A stretch of DNA of 64,000 bases from Streptomyces sp. SID8374 (GCF_009865135.1 NZ_WWGH01000001.1:434001-498000), one strand, 5' to 3'. Numbered from the stretch's first letter, positions 1-8,474 are shown. Numbers and translations are program-made. The notes: generated by a model not told the origin, from the sequence alone.

Positions 1-121
1 CGCGCAGTCCGGCCCCGGTGAGTTCCGGGTCGTACAAGGTGCTGTTCGGGATCAGATCGATCAGTTCGCCCGCGACGCTGGTCTTGCCCGCGCCGAACGC
101 ACCGTTGATCCAGACGATCAC
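1..121 (-). CDS. TmrB-like P-loop ATP-binding protein, N-terminal part only
   Basis: Only the first 40 codons are inside the window; the gene runs off the left edge. The protein begins VIVWINGAFGAGKTSVAGEL, with a Walker A loop GAFGAGKTS at about residues 7-15. This opening is characteristic of the tunicamycin-resistance (TmrB-like) and small AAA/kinase-like family, which binds ATP and may phosphorylate a small molecule. The GTG start at 121 is chosen because GAGGGGG lies just upstream on the minus strand. The substrate cannot be inferred from this fragment. Confidence 0.75.
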   Translation of the reverse strand, partial: MIVWINGAFGAGKTSVAGELIDLIPNSTLYDPELTGAGLR

Positions 122-350
122 GGTTCCCCCTCTTCCGTAGCCCCCTGTGGCTTGCCCGCAACACCCTGCCGGGGAAACCCCGCCGTGGCGACGGCGTCGC
201 CGGAATGAGAGGGTCCGGGCCGGTTTGGGGGTCCGATGGTACGAAGCCGGGTTCGGGGGCAGCCGTATCCATGACGGACAAGGCTCGTTGAGCAGGTAAT
301 CGCCAGGCCTACGGCATGGGCCGGCGGCACAGGACAACTGGGGGTGCGCC

Positions 351-527
351 GTGCGGCGGACAATTCTCGAACGGTTCCCGGCAGGAGATCCCCGCGGCAG
401 CCGGGCGGCCGAGGAGTTCGCGGCCGCCCGCCGCGGCGAGGGCCTGGCGGCGGAGGTCGTGATGAATCTGGACCAGGACGTCTTCCTGGTGGTCGTACCA
501 CAGCAGCCCGCGGACGCGGGGCGCTGA
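351..527 (+). CDS. small hypothetical protein, 58 aa
   Basis: The frame from GTG 351 to TGA 525-527 has almost only G or C at third codon positions, as real Streptomyces genes do. A GGGG stretch lies about 7 nt before the start. The product starts VRRTILERFPAGDPRGSRAA and ends with a hydrophobic stretch VFLVVVP followed by a short tail. It has no cysteine and no clear membrane segment or signal peptide. I recall similar short conserved hypothetical proteins in Streptomyces but no function. The tandem repeats downstream begin right at its stop codon. Confidence 0.55.
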   Translation: MRRTILERFPAGDPRGSRAAEEFAAARRGEGLAAEVVMNLDQDVFLVVVPQQPADAGR

Positions 528-845
528 CGGGGTGCCAGGCGGGCTGTGGTGGTTGCCCGCCTGGCGGACGGGGCTTCCGGCAGCCTGTGACGGGCGCTCA
601 CCCTGACGAACGGGGTGCCCGGCGGGCCGTGCTGGATGCTCGCCGGACGGACTCGGTGTCCGGCAGCCTCCGTGGACCCCGCCTGACGGACGAGGCGCCC
701 GACAGCCTTCGGCGGTGCCCCGCCTGACGAACTCGGCTCGCGACGACCGTGATTGGGTTCTCGACCTGGGGAACTCGGCGCCTGGTGACCCTCGGTGGGT
801 GCCCCGCCTGACGAACGGGGCGCCCACCGAAGGCAGTCGCGCCCG
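519..845. repeat. degenerate tandem repeat, about 8 copies of a 40-bp unit
   Basis: The spacer between the small gene and the ROK kinase is filled by diverged copies of a unit whose core reads like CGCCTGACGAACGGGGCGCC. Copies begin near 519, 559, 601, 641, 680, 721, 761 and 805, so the period is close to 40 bp. The best copies are at 680, 721 and 805. No credible gene lies here. The array separates two convergent genes. Confidence 0.75.
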
Positions 846-847
846 CG

Positions 848-1777
848 CTAACGCAGCGCGATCGCCGCGGCCGCCGCGCCGACCAGCCCCGCGTCCGTGC
901 CCATCACGGCGGGCGCGACCGTGAGGCCCCGGACGAACGAGAGCGTCGCGTAGTCGCCCAGGCTGCGGCGCAGCGGCGCGAAGAGCACGTCTCCCGCGCC
1001 CGCCACTCCCCCGCCGATCACCGCGATGTCGATCTCGACCAGGGTGGCGGTGGCGGCGATGCCGGCCGCGAGCGCCTGGGCCGCCCGCTCGTACGAGGCG
1101 ATGGCGACCTGGTCCCCGGCGCGCGCGGCGGCGGCCACGGCGGCGGCCGTGGTGTCGCCGTCCGGGCCGGGGAGCCAGCCGCCCTCCAAGGCCCGGCGGG
1201 CGATGTTCGGGCCGCTGGCGATCCGCTCCACACAGCCGCGCGCACCGCACGGGCACGGGTCGCCGTCCAGGTCGACGCTGATGTGGCCGATGTGACCGGC
1301 GTTGCCGGAGGGGCCCGGGTGCAGCGTGCCGCCGAGGACCAGGCCACCGCCGACGCCCGTCGAGACGACGAGGCAGAGCGCGTTGTCGTAGCCGCGCGCC
1401 GCCCCGAGCCAGTGCTCGGCCGCGGTCATCGCGACCCCGTCGCCGACCAGGGCCACGGGCAGCCCGCCGATCGTCTTCTGCACCCGCTCCACCAGCGGGA
1501 AGTCGCGCCAGCCGGGTACGTTGACCGGGCTGACCGTGCCCGCACCCGCGTCGACCGGGCCCGCGCTGCCGATCCCCGCGGAGCCCGCACGGTCCCACAG
1601 CGGTGAGGCCGTCAGCTCGCCGAGCACCTCGTCCACGGCACCCATCACCGCCTCGGCACCCTCCCGGGCGGGCGTCGGCCGCTGCGCCCGTACGAGGAGG
1701 TTTCCGTCCCCGTCGACCAGGCCGCCGGCGATCTTGGTGCCGCCGATGTCGAGTGCGGCGACGAGGTCGGTATGCAT
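848..1777 (-). CDS. ROK family sugar kinase (glucokinase-like)
   Basis: The 309-residue protein has the ROK family layout: an N-terminal phosphate-binding loop DIGGTK at residues 10-15, a glycine-rich STGVGGG motif, and the zinc-binding signature CPCGARGCVE near the middle. These proteins phosphorylate hexoses with ATP in the cytoplasm. The exact sugar (glucose, GlcNAc or mannose) cannot be fixed from sequence. ATG 1777 is preceded by GGAGAAG on the minus strand, so it is preferred over a start 27 codons upstream. The gene diverges from a LacI regulator with an operator-like palindrome between them, which suggests that the regulator controls the kinase. Confidence 0.9.
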   Translation of the reverse strand: MHTDLVAALDIGGTKIAGGLVDGDGNLLVRAQRPTPAREGAEAVMGAVDEVLGELTASPLWDRAGSAGIGSAGPVDAGAGTVSPVNVPGWRDFPLVERVQKTIGGLPVALVGDGVAMTAAEHWLGAARGYDNALCLVVSTGVGGGLVLGGTLHPGPSGNAGHIGHISVDLDGDPCPCGARGCVERIASGPNIARRALEGGWLPGPDGDTTAAAVAAAARAGDQVAIASYERAAQALAAGIAATATLVEIDIAVIGGGVAGAGDVLFAPLRRSLGDYATLSFVRGLTVAPAVMGTDAGLVGAAAAAIALR

Positions 1778-1853
1778 CGGTGTGGCTTCTCCGGATGAGT
1801 GAAGGGCGGGACCTGCGGGTTCAGTCAATAGTCTGCACAGTCTCCCTGGGGTT

Positions 1854-1865
1854 GACAACGTTGTC
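1854..1865. promoter_or_regulatory. LacI-type operator overlapping divergent promoters
   Basis: GACAACGTTGTC is a perfect 12-bp palindrome with the central CG usual for LacI-family sites. It overlaps a TTGACA -35-like hexamer at 1852-1857 on the plus strand, with TATGCT at 1873-1878 as a possible -10 after a short 15-bp spacer. It lies 77 bp upstream of the kinase start and 172 bp upstream of the regulator start, so it could serve autoregulation and kinase control. Confidence 0.65.
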
Positions 1866-2036
1866 CAGGGCCTATGCTCGAAGCCACAGCCTCCGTTCGT
1901 CTCCGCAGCAGGCTCCGCGGGCCGTCCGGAGGTGCCCGTTTGCCGCCCGAACGCCGCCCGAATCCCCTACCGTCACCCCGACCCGCCCCCTCGAAATCCG
2001 ACGTCTCGCCCGTATCCGACGACAGGACAGCGCACT

Positions 2037-3065
2037 GTGGACCGGACCACCCGCCATTCCGAGACCCGTTACGGCAACCGGCCGACCATGAAGGACGTGG
2101 CCGCCCGTGCCGGAGTGGGCCTCAAGACGGTCTCCCGGGTGGTGAACAGCGAGCCCGGCGTCACGCCCGACACCGAGCGCCGCGTGCAGGAGGCGATCGA
2201 CGCCCTGGGCTTCCGCCGCAACGACAGCGCCCGGGTGCTGCGCAAGGGGCGTACGGCCTCGATCGGCCTGGTCCTGGAGGATCTGGCGGACCCCTTCTAC
2301 GGCCCGCTGAGCCGCGCCGTGGAGGAGGTGGCCCGCGCGCACGGGGCCCTGCTCATCAACGGCTCCAGCGCCGAGGACCCCGAGCGCGAGCAGGAGCTGG
2401 TCCTCGCCCTGTGCGCCCGCCGGGTGGACGGTCTGATCGTGATCCCGGCGGGCGACGACCACCGCTATCTGGAGCCGGAGATCAAGGCGGGCATCGCCAC
2501 GGTCTTCGTGGACCGCCCGGCGGGCCGGGTCGACGCGGACATGGTGCTCTCCGACAGCTTCGGCGGCTCCCGGGAGGGCGTGGCCCACCTGATCGCGCAC
2601 GGCCACCGCAGGATCGGGTTCATCGGCGACCAGCCCCGCATCCACACCGCCACCGAGCGCCTGCGCGGCTACCACGCGGCCATGACGGACGCGGGGATCA
2701 CCGTCGAGGACTCCTGGGTCTCGCTCGGCACCACCGACCCCGGCCGGGTCCGGGCGGCCGCCGAGGCGATGCTCGGCGGGCCCGAGCCGGTCACCGCGCT
2801 CTTCGCGGGGAACAACCGGGTGACGGTGACGGCGGTCCGGGTGATCGCGGAGCAGGAGCGGCCGGTGGCGCTGGTCGGGTTCGACGACATCGAGTTGGCC
2901 GACCTGCTCGGGATCACCGTCATCTCGCAAGACGCGGCGGCCGTCGGCAGGACCGCGGCCGAGCACCTGTTCCGCCGCCTCGACGGCGCCGACCACGCCC
3001 CCGCCCGGGTGGAGCTGCCGACCACCCTCATCCCGCGCGGCTCGGGCGAACTGCCGCCCGCCTGA
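2037..3065 (+). CDS. LacI family transcriptional regulator
   Basis: This 342-residue DNA-binding repressor has an N-terminal helix-turn-helix, TMKDVAARAGVGLKTVSRVV at about residues 17-36, followed by the hinge region and a periplasmic-binding-protein-like effector domain. The domain carries typical segments such as DRPAG in the middle and GFDDIELADLL in the second half. GTG 2037 is chosen because AGGA lies about 10 nt upstream; ATG 2088 immediately before the helix-turn-helix is the alternative. The effector is probably a sugar or sugar phosphate, given the divergent ROK kinase. I see no frameshift or missing part. Confidence 0.93.
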   Translation: MDRTTRHSETRYGNRPTMKDVAARAGVGLKTVSRVVNSEPGVTPDTERRVQEAIDALGFRRNDSARVLRKGRTASIGLVLEDLADPFYGPLSRAVEEVARAHGALLINGSSAEDPEREQELVLALCARRVDGLIVIPAGDDHRYLEPEIKAGIATVFVDRPAGRVDADMVLSDSFGGSREGVAHLIAHGHRRIGFIGDQPRIHTATERLRGYHAAMTDAGITVEDSWVSLGTTDPGRVRAAAEAMLGGPEPVTALFAGNNRVTVTAVRVIAEQERPVALVGFDDIELADLLGITVISQDAAAVGRTAAEHLFRRLDGADHAPARVELPTTLIPRGSGELPPA

Positions 3066-3090
3066 GCACCGCCCGGTCCCGGTCGGCCCC

Positions 3091-3231
3091 GCGCACGGAA
3101 CTCCCGAGCCCCGCCAGGTGAGCCCTGTCGGACCACGTACGGAACGCCTGAGTCCGGTCGAGGCCGTCAGGCCCCCGCGCGGAACCCTCCAGTCCCCGCA
3201 CGAAAGCCTCAGGCCTCCGCGCGGAACTCCC
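3091..3231. repeat. degenerate short repeats between convergent genes
   Basis: Copies of a motif like GCGCGGAACTCCCGAG occur near 3091, 3136, 3177, 3197 and 3219, at about 20- or 40-bp spacing. The last copies run into the 3' end of the hydrolase gene. The array sits where the LacI regulator and the hydrolase genes converge. No gene is supported in the spacer itself. Confidence 0.5.
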
Positions 3232-4033
3232 GCCTCAGCAGCGCCAGGAGCCGTGCCGGCGCGTCCTCGGGGGTCGCATGGCCCGCCCCCTCCAGCCAGT
3301 GCAGCTCGGAGTGCGGGATCAGCGCGTGCAGCTGCTCGGCGAAGGGCGGCGGCAGGAAGCCGTCCTCGCGCCCCCAGATGATCCGGGTCGGCACCGGTAC
3401 GGACGCCAGCAGATGCTGGAACTCGTCGGTGGCGGCCTGCTCCAGCTGCCCGTACTGGCGGTAGTACGCCGCCCTGCCCTCTTCACCGCGCCACGGGTCG
3501 AGGTGGGCGGCGAGGACGTCCGGCCGGTAGCCGGAGTGGCTCGCGAAGCGCAAGTGGCTCTCGGCCAGCGCCTCGTGGGCGTAGACAGGCAGCTGCTCGA
3601 AGACGGGCGTGTTCTCGCGTACGAGCCGGAACAGGCCGGTCCCCCAGTCGCCGCAGGCCACCGAGTCGACCAGGGTGAGGTCGGCGTACCGCGCACCCTC
3701 CAGCAGCAGCGCCCGCAGCGCCACCGCCCCGCCGATGTCGTGGGCGATCACCCTCGGGCTCTCCAGCCCCCAGTGGTCCAGGAGCCCGGTGAACACCTTT
3801 GTGTGCGCGGGCAGACGGAGATCCTGCCCCTCGCGCTGCTCCGACTGCCCGAAGCCGAGCAGGTCGAAGACGTAGACCTGGTGGTCCTGGGCGAGCGCCG
3901 GTGCGATCTCGCGCCAGATGCGCGAGGAGAACGGGGTGCCGTGGAGCAGGACGACCGGGTCGCCCTCCCCCAGCACGTCCCAGCGGACCGTCCCGTCCGG
4001 GGTCTCGAATGTCCTGGTCAGCTGTCCGTTCAT
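3209..4033 (-). CDS. alpha/beta hydrolase with Asp nucleophile (haloalkane-dehalogenase-like)
   Basis: This 274-residue cytoplasmic enzyme has the alpha/beta-hydrolase fold. HGTPFSS near residue 31 forms the oxyanion-hole loop. The nucleophile elbow reads AHDIGG near residue 98, so the nucleophile is aspartate rather than serine. A late acid lies in WGREDGFLP, and the catalytic histidine in GAGHATPED. Aspartate nucleophiles are typical of haloalkane dehalogenases and epoxide hydrolases, so an esterase role is less likely. AGGAGG precedes ATG 4033. The gene diverges from a CGNR regulator 92 bp away, which is a plausible controller. Confidence 0.85.
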   Translation of the reverse strand: MNGQLTRTFETPDGTVRWDVLGEGDPVVLLHGTPFSSRIWREIAPALAQDHQVYVFDLLGFGQSEQREGQDLRLPAHTKVFTGLLDHWGLESPRVIAHDIGGAVALRALLLEGARYADLTLVDSVACGDWGTGLFRLVRENTPVFEQLPVYAHEALAESHLRFASHSGYRPDVLAAHLDPWRGEEGRAAYYRQYGQLEQAATDEFQHLLASVPVPTRIIWGREDGFLPPPFAEQLHALIPHSELHWLEGAGHATPEDAPARLLALLRREFRAEA

Positions 4034-4101
4034 GACACGCCTCCTGTTGTCGGGTGCAGAACCTGCCGGACTCTCGACGTTACTAGAGCAAGCCGATTGC
4101 C

Positions 4102-4118
4102 GGTAACGTTGGTAAAGT
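4102..4118. promoter_or_regulatory. direct repeat GGTAA overlapping a leaderless -10
   Basis: GGTAA occurs at 4102-4106 and again at 4111-4115, separated by CGTT. The second copy overlaps TAAAGT at 4113-4118, which lies exactly 7 nt before ATG 4126, the spacing of a leaderless transcript. A factor bound to the repeat would block this promoter. The divergent hydrolase promoter lies in the same 92-bp spacer. Confidence 0.45.
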
Positions 4119-4125
4119 GGGGATC

Positions 4126-4674
4126 ATGCGACGGAACCCGGCACCCGCGGAACTCGAACCGGTCGAGGCGTTCTGCAACACGGCAACCCTTCTCCACGGC
4201 GGGGACGAGTTCGCCCGGCCGGAGACGGCGGGCGCGTGGCTGCGGGCGCGCGGCTATCCGCAGGCGGTCGCCCCGCCCGAACGGGCGGCGCTCATGAAGG
4301 CCCGGGATACCGTACGGGCGTTCCTGGTGGAGCGGACCTCCCCCGAGGCCCTCGACGCCCTCAACCGGCTGATCCGCTCCGTGGCGGGTGCCCCGGCCGT
4401 ACGCCCGGACGGCACGCTCGCGCTGCGCCCGGCGGGCGACGAGCCGGTGGCGGAGATCGTACGAACGGTGCTCGAAGCCCTGCTGCGGGACGGCCTGACC
4501 GGGCGTCACGCGACGCGGCTCAAGGCCTGCGCGGCGCCGGAGTGCCGCTGGGTCTTCTACGACCGGGCACCGTCGTCGAACGGCCAGTGGTGCGACATGA
4601 ACGTGTGCGGCGCCCGGCACAAGATGCGGGCCTACCGCGCCCGTACGGGTGCCGCCGCCCGCCGGGACGGCTGA
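4126..4674 (+). CDS. CGNR zinc-finger (ABATE-like) regulator
   Basis: The 182-residue protein has an N-terminal alpha-helical ABATE-like region and a C-terminal treble-clef zinc finger. Cysteines in CAAPECRWVFYD and WCDMNVCGARHKM, followed by a basic RAYRAR helix, match the CGNR family. The name-giving CGNR is CGAR here. Members are stress-related transcription regulators, often autoregulated. ATG 4126 is chosen because a -10 TAAAGT ends 7 nt upstream, suggesting leaderless translation; GTG 4117 in frame is the alternative. The divergent hydrolase is the likely target. Confidence 0.85.
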   Translation: MRRNPAPAELEPVEAFCNTATLLHGGDEFARPETAGAWLRARGYPQAVAPPERAALMKARDTVRAFLVERTSPEALDALNRLIRSVAGAPAVRPDGTLALRPAGDEPVAEIVRTVLEALLRDGLTGRHATRLKACAAPECRWVFYDRAPSSNGQWCDMNVCGARHKMRAYRARTGAAARRDG

Positions 4675-4840
4675 GGCCGTGGCCGCTCAACCCCGCGTCG
4701 GGGCCGTTGGGGTGGCCACCGGGCCTCTCGGGGGGCGTGGTGCCGCCGGACCGGCGGGGACGGTTCCTGACGTCGACCACTGACGCCCCCGGGCCCGTAC
4801 GGCACGCTCCGGCCCGCCCGGACGACGGGCCGTCGCCTCC

Positions 4841-5080
4841 GTGGCATCCCCCGTTCCCGCCGACGGCGGACCGCGGCGGACCGTTCCGGTGACCGGGCTC
4901 AACTCCCCGTACGGGCCGTCCGTCGACCCTGCGGGGACGCTGTACGTCGCGGACTTCGACAACGACCGGGTGGTGGCGCTGCCGGTACGCGGCGGCGGTC
5001 AGCGGACGCTGCCCGTCGCGGGCCTGCACACCCCGGCCGGGCTTGCCGCCCTGCCGCCGCCGGGGCGCGACGGCTGCTGA
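4841..5080 (+). pseudogene. NHL-repeat remnant
   Basis: A 79-codon frame encodes about one and a half NHL beta-propeller blades: VTGLNSPYGPSVDPAGTLY is followed by VADFDNDRVVALPVRGGGQ and then VAGLHTPAGLAAL. Such blades usually occur in sets of four to six, for example in the extracellular sensor domains of actinobacterial Ser/Thr kinases. No ribosome site precedes GTG 4841, and the frame ends after the second partial blade. I read it as a leftover of a larger gene. The rest of the 4678-5085 spacer holds nothing else I can support. Confidence 0.5.
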
Positions 5081-5085
5081 CGGGC

Positions 5086-6384
5086 CTACGGAGCCGTGAC
5101 GGTCAGGTCGCCCCGACGCGGCGAGGCGAACGCGTCCAGGTCGGCGCGGGTCAGGCCGGTCAGCCGGGCGACCTCGGCGGTGTCCAGCGCGCCGCAGTCG
5201 ATGCCGCGCAGCAGATAGCCGCTGAGGGCCTTGGCGGTGGCGGGCTCGTCCATGACGTCACCGCCGGCCTTGGCGACGTACGCGGCGAGCCGGGCGGCGG
5301 CGGGCTCCAGGCCCTCGCGGTAGAAGGCGTAGACGGCCGCGTAACGCGTCGGCAGGTGGCCGGGGTGCATGTCCCAGCCCTGGTAGTACGCGCGGGCCAG
5401 GGCGCGGCGGGTGAGGCCGTAGTGGAGCCGCCAGGCCTCGTGGACCTGCGCGGTCGGGCCGACGGGAAGGACGTTGGTGGAGCCGTCGGAGACGCGTACG
5501 CCGGTGCCCGCGGCGGCGACCTGCATGACAGCCTTGGCGTGGTCGGCGGCCGGGTGGTCGCTGGCCTGGTAGGCGGCGCTGACGCCGACGCAGGCGCTGT
5601 AGTCGAAGGTGCCGTAGTGCAGGCCCGTCGCCCGGCCCCGGGCCGCGTCGATCATGCGGGCGACGGCGGCGGTCCCGTCGGCGGCGAGAATGGACTGGCT
5701 GGTCTCGATCTGGATCTCGAAGCCGATGCGGCCCTCGTCGAGGCCGTGGGCCTTCTCGAAGGCTTCGAGGAGCTGGACGAAGGCGGTGACCTGCTCGGGG
5801 TACGTCACCTTCGGCAGGGTCAGCACGAGCCCCTCGGGCAGCCCGCCCGCCGCCATCAGGCCGGTGAGGAAGACGTCGGTGGTGCGGATCCCCCGGTCAC
5901 GTACGCCGGCCTCCATGCACTTCATCCGGATGCCCATGTACGGGGCCGCCGTGCCGTTCGCGTACGCCTCGGAGACCAGGCGCGCGGCGCGGGCGGCGGC
6001 CTCGTCCTCCTCGGCGTCCGGGCGGGGGCCGTAGCCGTCCTCGAAGTCGATGCGCAGGTCCTCGACGGGCTCACGGCCCAGCTTCGCGCGTACGCGGTCG
6101 TGGACCGGCCCGGCCAGCTCCTCGGGGATGCCGAGGACGGCGGCGAACGACGCGGCGTCGGGGGCGTGTTCGTCGAGGGCGGCCAGCGCCTGGTCGCCCC
6201 AGGAGCGGAGGGTGCCGGGCTCGAAGACGTCACCGGGTACATAGACGGTGTGCACGGGCTGGCGGGTGCCGGGGTCGCCCGGGTAGCGGCGCGCGAGCTC
6301 CGCGTCGACCGCCGTGAGGGAGGCGCTGATCTCCTCGCTGACCGTACCGGCGAGGCTCGTTGCCACCTTCTCCTGCTGACCCAT
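5086..6384 (-). CDS. DUF6986 family protein, HpcH/HpaI aldolase-like
   Basis: The 432-residue cytoplasmic protein resembles the HpcH/HpaI and citrate-lyase-beta TIM-barrel superfamily. Acidic metal-binding segments (DLRIDFEDGYGPRP near residue 110 and FEIQIETSQSI near 225) are consistent with Mg-dependent C-C bond lyases acting on CoA thioesters or oxo-acids. GMRP-type substrate specificity cannot be read here, so the reaction is unknown. ATG 6384 is preceded by GGAGGG. Upstream, the minus strand carries TTGACG and TATAAC (15-bp spacer) around 6446-6472 as a possible promoter, with a TATA-flanked inverted motif at 6438-6451 that could bind a regulator. Confidence 0.8.
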   Translation of the reverse strand: MGQQEKVATSLAGTVSEEISASLTAVDAELARRYPGDPGTRQPVHTVYVPGDVFEPGTLRSWGDQALAALDEHAPDAASFAAVLGIPEELAGPVHDRVRAKLGREPVEDLRIDFEDGYGPRPDAEEDEAAARAARLVSEAYANGTAAPYMGIRMKCMEAGVRDRGIRTTDVFLTGLMAAGGLPEGLVLTLPKVTYPEQVTAFVQLLEAFEKAHGLDEGRIGFEIQIETSQSILAADGTAAVARMIDAARGRATGLHYGTFDYSACVGVSAAYQASDHPAADHAKAVMQVAAAGTGVRVSDGSTNVLPVGPTAQVHEAWRLHYGLTRRALARAYYQGWDMHPGHLPTRYAAVYAFYREGLEPAAARLAAYVAKAGGDVMDEPATAKALSGYLLRGIDCGALDTAEVARLTGLTRADLDAFASPRRGDLTVTAP

Positions 6385-6490
6385 GACCGTACCCTCCACG
6401 CTCTCGCCGTTTCCGCTTCCCGGAATCAACAATCCGTATAGTGAAGTTATAAGGCCACTCGACCTGCGTCAATGGTCGCCCGGAACGGCG

Positions 6491-6525
6491 CTGGGCCGCG
6501 CGGTGGGGTGCACCGTGCGGCCCAG
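6491..6525. terminator. strong hairpin terminator after etfA
   Basis: Arms at 6491-6505 and 6511-6525 form a 15-bp stem with one G-U pair and a 5-nt loop. It lies 22 bp beyond the etfA stop codon. There is no T-tract, as is usual in Streptomyces. Confidence 0.8.
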
Positions 6526-6547
6526 GGCGGGTGTTGCTGGGTGTTGT

Positions 6548-7510
6548 TCAGCCCTTGCGGGTGTTGATCTCTTCGGTGAGCTGGGGGACGACGGTGAAGA
6601 GGTCGCCGACGACGCCGTAGTCGACGAGGTCGAAGATCGGGGCCTCGGCGTCCTTGTTGATCGCGACGATGGTCTTGGAGGTCTGCATCCCGGCCCGGTG
6701 CTGGATCGCCCCGGAGATACCGGAGGCGATGTAGAGCTGGGGGGAGACGGACTTGCCGGTCTGGCCGACCTGGGATGTGTGCGGGTACCAGCCCGCGTCC
6801 ACCGCAGCACGCGAGGCACCCACCGCAGCACCCAGGGAGTCGGCCAGCGCCTCGATGAGGGGGAAGTTCTCCGCCCCGTTGACCCCACGGCCACCCGAGA
6901 CCACGATCGCGGCCTCGGTCAGCTCCGGACGCCCCGTCGACTCACGCGGGGTCCGCGCGGTCACCTTCGTACCCGTGGCACCCGCACTGAACGACACCGA
7001 CAGCGCCTCGACCGCACCCGCGGCCGCAACGGGCTCGACGGGGGCGGAGTTGGGCTTGACGGTGATGACGGGGACGCCCTTGGAGACACGGGACTTGGTG
7101 GTGTACGAGGCGGCGAACGCGGCCTGCGTGGCGACCGGGCCCTGGTCGCCGGCCTCCAGGTCGGTGGCGTCGGTGATGATGCCCGACCCGATGCGCAGCG
7201 CGAGGCGGGCGGCGATCTCCTTGCCCTCGGCCGAGGACACCACCAGCACCGCCACCGGGGACACCGCGTCGAACGCCGCCTGCAAAGCGTCCACCTTCGG
7301 CACCACGAGGTAGTCGGCGAACTCCGGGGCGTCGGCGGTCAGGACCTTCACCGCACCGTGCTCACCCAGCACGGACGCGGCGGCCTCCGCACCAGCCCCC
7401 AGGGCGAGGGCGACCGGGTCACCGATACGGCGGGCCAGCGTCAGCAGCTCCAGGGTGGGCTTGCGGACCGCACCGTCCACGTGATCGACCAGAACAAGAA
7501 CTTCAGCCAT
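6548..7510 (-). CDS. etfA: electron transfer flavoprotein alpha subunit
   Basis: This 320-residue FAD-binding subunit accepts electrons from acyl-CoA dehydrogenases during fatty-acid and amino-acid oxidation, together with EtfB. The C-terminal FAD domain shows the family signature: [10 protein letters not shown] at about residue 206, then [20 protein letters not shown] and [13 protein letters not shown], ending with [18 protein letters not shown]. The N-terminal domain begins [21 protein letters not shown] lies 9 nt before ATG 7510. The gene follows etfB in the same direction after a 60-bp gap, so the two form one transcription unit ending at the hairpin downstream. Confidence 0.97.
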   Translation of the reverse strand: MAEVLVLVDHVDGAVRKPTLELLTLARRIGDPVALALGAGAEAAASVLGEHGAVKVLTADAPEFADYLVVPKVDALQAAFDAVSPVAVLVVSSAEGKEIAARLALRIGSGIITDATDLEAGDQGPVATQAAFAASYTTKSRVSKGVPVITVKPNSAPVEPVAAAGAVEALSVSFSAGATGTKVTARTPRESTGRPELTEAAIVVSGGRGVNGAENFPLIEALADSLGAAVGASRAAVDAGWYPHTSQVGQTGKSVSPQLYIASGISGAIQHRAGMQTSKTIVAINKDAEAPIFDLVDYGVVGDLFTVVPQLTEEINTRKG

Positions 7511-7570
7511 GACAACGCACTCCAGACGAGAAGAGGAAGAGAAGAGAAGGGGTGGGCCGAGCGTGCGGGC

Positions 7571-8356
7571 CTAGATGAACTTCTGGCCCGCGAGGAACTC
7601 GGCGAGCTGCTTGCCGCCCTCGCCCTCGTCCTTCACGATCGTGCCCGCCGTACGCGCCGGCCGCTCGGTCGCCGAGTCCACGGCCGTCCACGCACCCGCC
7701 AGGCCGACCTCGTCCGCCTCCAGACCCAGATCATCCAGATCCAGCGACTGAACCGGCTTCTTCTTCGCCGCCATGATCCCCTTGAACGAGGGGTAACGCG
7801 CCTCACCGGACTGGTCGGTCACCGACACCACCGCCGGCAGCGACGCCTCAAGCCGCTCCGAGGCCGTGTCACCGTCACGGCGCCCGGTCACCACACCGCC
7901 GTTCACCGCGACCTCGGACAGGAGGGTGACCTGGGGGACGCCCAGACGCTCGGCCAGCAGGGCCGGCAGGACACCCATGACACCGTCGGTGGAGGCCATC
8001 CCGCAGATCACCAGGTCGTAACCGGTCTTCTCGACCGCCTTCGCCAGCACCAGCGACGTACCCATCACATCGGTGCCGTGCAGATCGTCGTCCTCGACGT
8101 GAACAGCCTTGTCCGCACCCATCGACAACGCCTTGCGCAACGCGTCCTTGGCATCCTCGGGACCCACCGTCACCACGGTGATCTCCGCATCGTCCGCCGC
8201 ATCCGCGATCTGCAACGCCTGCTCGACCGCGTACTCGTCCAGCTCCGACAGCAGACCGTCGACATCCTCACGGTCCAGCGTCAGGTCATCGGCGAAATGC
8301 CGGTCACCGGTCGCGTCGGGCACGTACTTCACACAGACAACGATCCTCAAGCTCAC
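7571..8356 (-). CDS. etfB: electron transfer flavoprotein beta subunit
   Basis: The 261-residue protein binds AMP and pairs with EtfA to form the soluble electron carrier linking acyl-CoA dehydrogenases to the respiratory chain. Diagnostic segments are IVVCVKYVPDATGDRHF at the N terminus, LDEYAVEQALQI near residue 40, a central AMP-binding MASTDGVMGVLPALLAERL, and the recognition-loop region SVTDQSGEARYPSFKGIMAA. The GTG start at 8356 follows GGAG. Length is normal for the family. A TACT/AGTA inverted repeat 107 bp upstream may be a regulator site. Confidence 0.97.
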   Translation of the reverse strand: MSLRIVVCVKYVPDATGDRHFADDLTLDREDVDGLLSELDEYAVEQALQIADAADDAEITVVTVGPEDAKDALRKALSMGADKAVHVEDDDLHGTDVMGTSLVLAKAVEKTGYDLVICGMASTDGVMGVLPALLAERLGVPQVTLLSEVAVNGGVVTGRRDGDTASERLEASLPAVVSVTDQSGEARYPSFKGIMAAKKKPVQSLDLDDLGLEADEVGLAGAWTAVDSATERPARTAGTIVKDEGEGGKQLAEFLAGQKFI

Positions 8357-8462
8357 GCCGGCTCTCCTACTGCATCGTCATTTCTGGGCTGCCTTGTTGC
8401 ACGCAGCATAGGCGCCTTACAGGGCCGTTTCCGGTCGGGCCGACCGGGCTCCCGGCCGATAT

Positions 8463-8474
8463 TACTCGCCAGTA
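8463..8474. promoter_or_regulatory. inverted repeat upstream of etfBA
   Basis: TACTCGCCAGTA has inverted TACT and AGTA arms around CGCC. It lies 107-118 bp upstream of the etfB start. Its form resembles TetR-family operators, but no regulator gene is adjacent, so the factor is unknown. Confidence 0.4.

Noticed and set aside
1872..2996. A long minus-strand frame opposite the LacI gene
   Set aside because: Composition is typical of an antisense shadow, and the LacI frame shows complete helix-turn-helix and effector domains.
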